A DNA stretch of 64,000 nt from Tridacna crocea. Lineage: Eukaryota > Mollusca > Bivalvia > Cardiida > Cardiidae. This document shows positions 63,449-64,000 of this stretch, piece by piece. The stretch spans positions 33,634,172 through 33,698,171 of the forward strand of contig OX031063.1 of assembly GCA_943736015.1 (NCBI GenBank), given 5' to 3'. Within the stretch, counting starts at the first letter, position 1. Each line of letters starts with the position of its first letter. A model generated the notes under the pieces. It made no database searches. It saw only the letters and a program-made list of their open reading frames with translations, and was not told the DNA's origin. The position numbers were made by a program, and so were the translations under genes.

Positions 63449-64000
63449 TCATTCAGTTATGAAAGCTTTCAATCTTTGTAATATATTTTTACGAGAGTAG
63501 TTTTGGGCAGATTTCTCAACTGGAGGAGGTTTTGGCGCGATAAGTGAATCCGCATTACATATACTATCCTTTCGCGCAGAGTCTGTGTTTGATGTTTGGC
63601 AAGCCTCACTGTGAGTTGCTTTTTTCCTTATCGCTGGAAGTGGTTCCACCTTTTTCATCTTTATGACAGGACCTGTCCTCGCCTTGGCATCCTTTTTCTG
63701 TGCTTCATTAGGATCCCGTCTTCGATGTATTTTTGGCAGAACAACATAACGTTCACCAGGTCCGGTCTGCAAGTTTTGCCAGGGTTGAAACTCAGTGTTA
63801 TGTCTTTTTTTGGTTGTCGCTTCCTTGGTCTTTTGAGATTGTTCTATCTTTTTCTCCAATAGATTAATCTCGTTGATAATATTTTCATTTTCCTCGATCG
63901 TGTTTCTGAGATTATCATTGCCCATTTGCAGCATTCCGATGTTGCAGTCTTCAATACAGTTCATATCCATGACATCTCCCCGAACTTTCCAAATATCTTC
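63449..64000 (-). CDS. 3' end of an unrecognised coiled-coil protein gene (partial)
   Basis: The frame is open from the right window edge to TGA at 63451-63449 (183 residues visible). The first ATG at 63970 need not be the start, since ten in-frame codons (EDIWKVRGDV) precede it. The N-terminal part is helical and charged (NDNLRNTIEENENIINEINL then LEKKIEQSQKTKEA), consistent with a coiled coil. It is followed by a basic, Lys/Arg-rich disordered part (RYVVLPKIHRRRDPNEAQKK) and a short helical end NILQRLKAFITE. AATAAA on the minus strand overlaps the stop, and two more lie near 63323 and 63262. No family recognised. Confidence 0.7.
   Translation of the reverse strand, partial: EDIWKVRGDVMDMNCIEDCNIGMLQMGNDNLRNTIEENENIINEINLLEKKIEQSQKTKEATTKKRHNTEFQPWQNLQTGPGERYVVLPKIHRRRDPNEAQKKDAKARTGPVIKMKKVEPLPAIRKKATHSEACQTSNTDSARKDSICNADSLIAPKPPPVEKSAQNYSRKNILQRLKAFITE

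Overview
The window is animal nuclear DNA: AT-rich, intron-containing, and packed with short palindromic transposons. Intron signals (GT...AG with pyrimidine tracts), tRNA-derived SINEs, a LINE reverse transcriptase scrap, a mariner scrap and many hairpin repeats exclude a prokaryote. The hairpin repeats (cores like CAGCCTGCGCAGTCCGC and GATCAGACTGCACA) remind me of intergenic DNA of heterodont bivalve molluscs; that assignment is recollection, not proof.

Three protein-coding genes are visible, all on the minus strand. (1) A giant, low-complexity, acidic Ser/Glu/Asp-rich protein is encoded by one uninterrupted exon of about 7.4 kb (30746-38160). It has a clear acceptor at its 5' side and a GTAAGT donor at its 3' side. 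A second coding exon at 9073-9674 has an acceptor, a matching phase and its own stop. It is the best candidate for the C-terminal exon of the same gene across a 21-kb repeat-filled intron. (2) A nine-exon gene (46705-58633), built here from splice signals and phase because its exons are too short to stand out as ORFs. It encodes a 354-residue type I membrane protein: signal peptide, Cys/Trp-containing ectodomain with many N-glycosylation sites, one transmembrane helix, short Arg-rich tail. One internal exon is only 12 nt long. (3) The 3' end of an unrecognised coiled-coil protein gene (63449-64000), cut by the window edge.

Layout: 1-9072 is repeat-rich flank, downstream of the 9073 exon. 9675-30745 is the putative giant intron. 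30746-38160 is the giant exon. 38161-46704 is intergenic and repeat-rich, with a LINE scrap. 46705-58633 is the membrane-protein gene. 58634-63448 is intergenic, and 63449 to the end is the partial gene.

The dominant non-coding signal is about 43 copies of a ~230-bp element, here called family P. It has TTAACCCTTT...AAAGGGTTAA ends and a near-perfect ~70-bp central hairpin, and it looks like a piggyBac-type MITE. One copy sits exactly in the TTAA of another repeat, so the TTAA duplication can be read directly. Its subfamilies change both arms of the hairpin together. Three other palindromic families (here H, R and S) share a related hairpin core, and family Q is separate. Several nested insertions let the relative ages of the families be ordered. 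Family letters are local labels, not database names.
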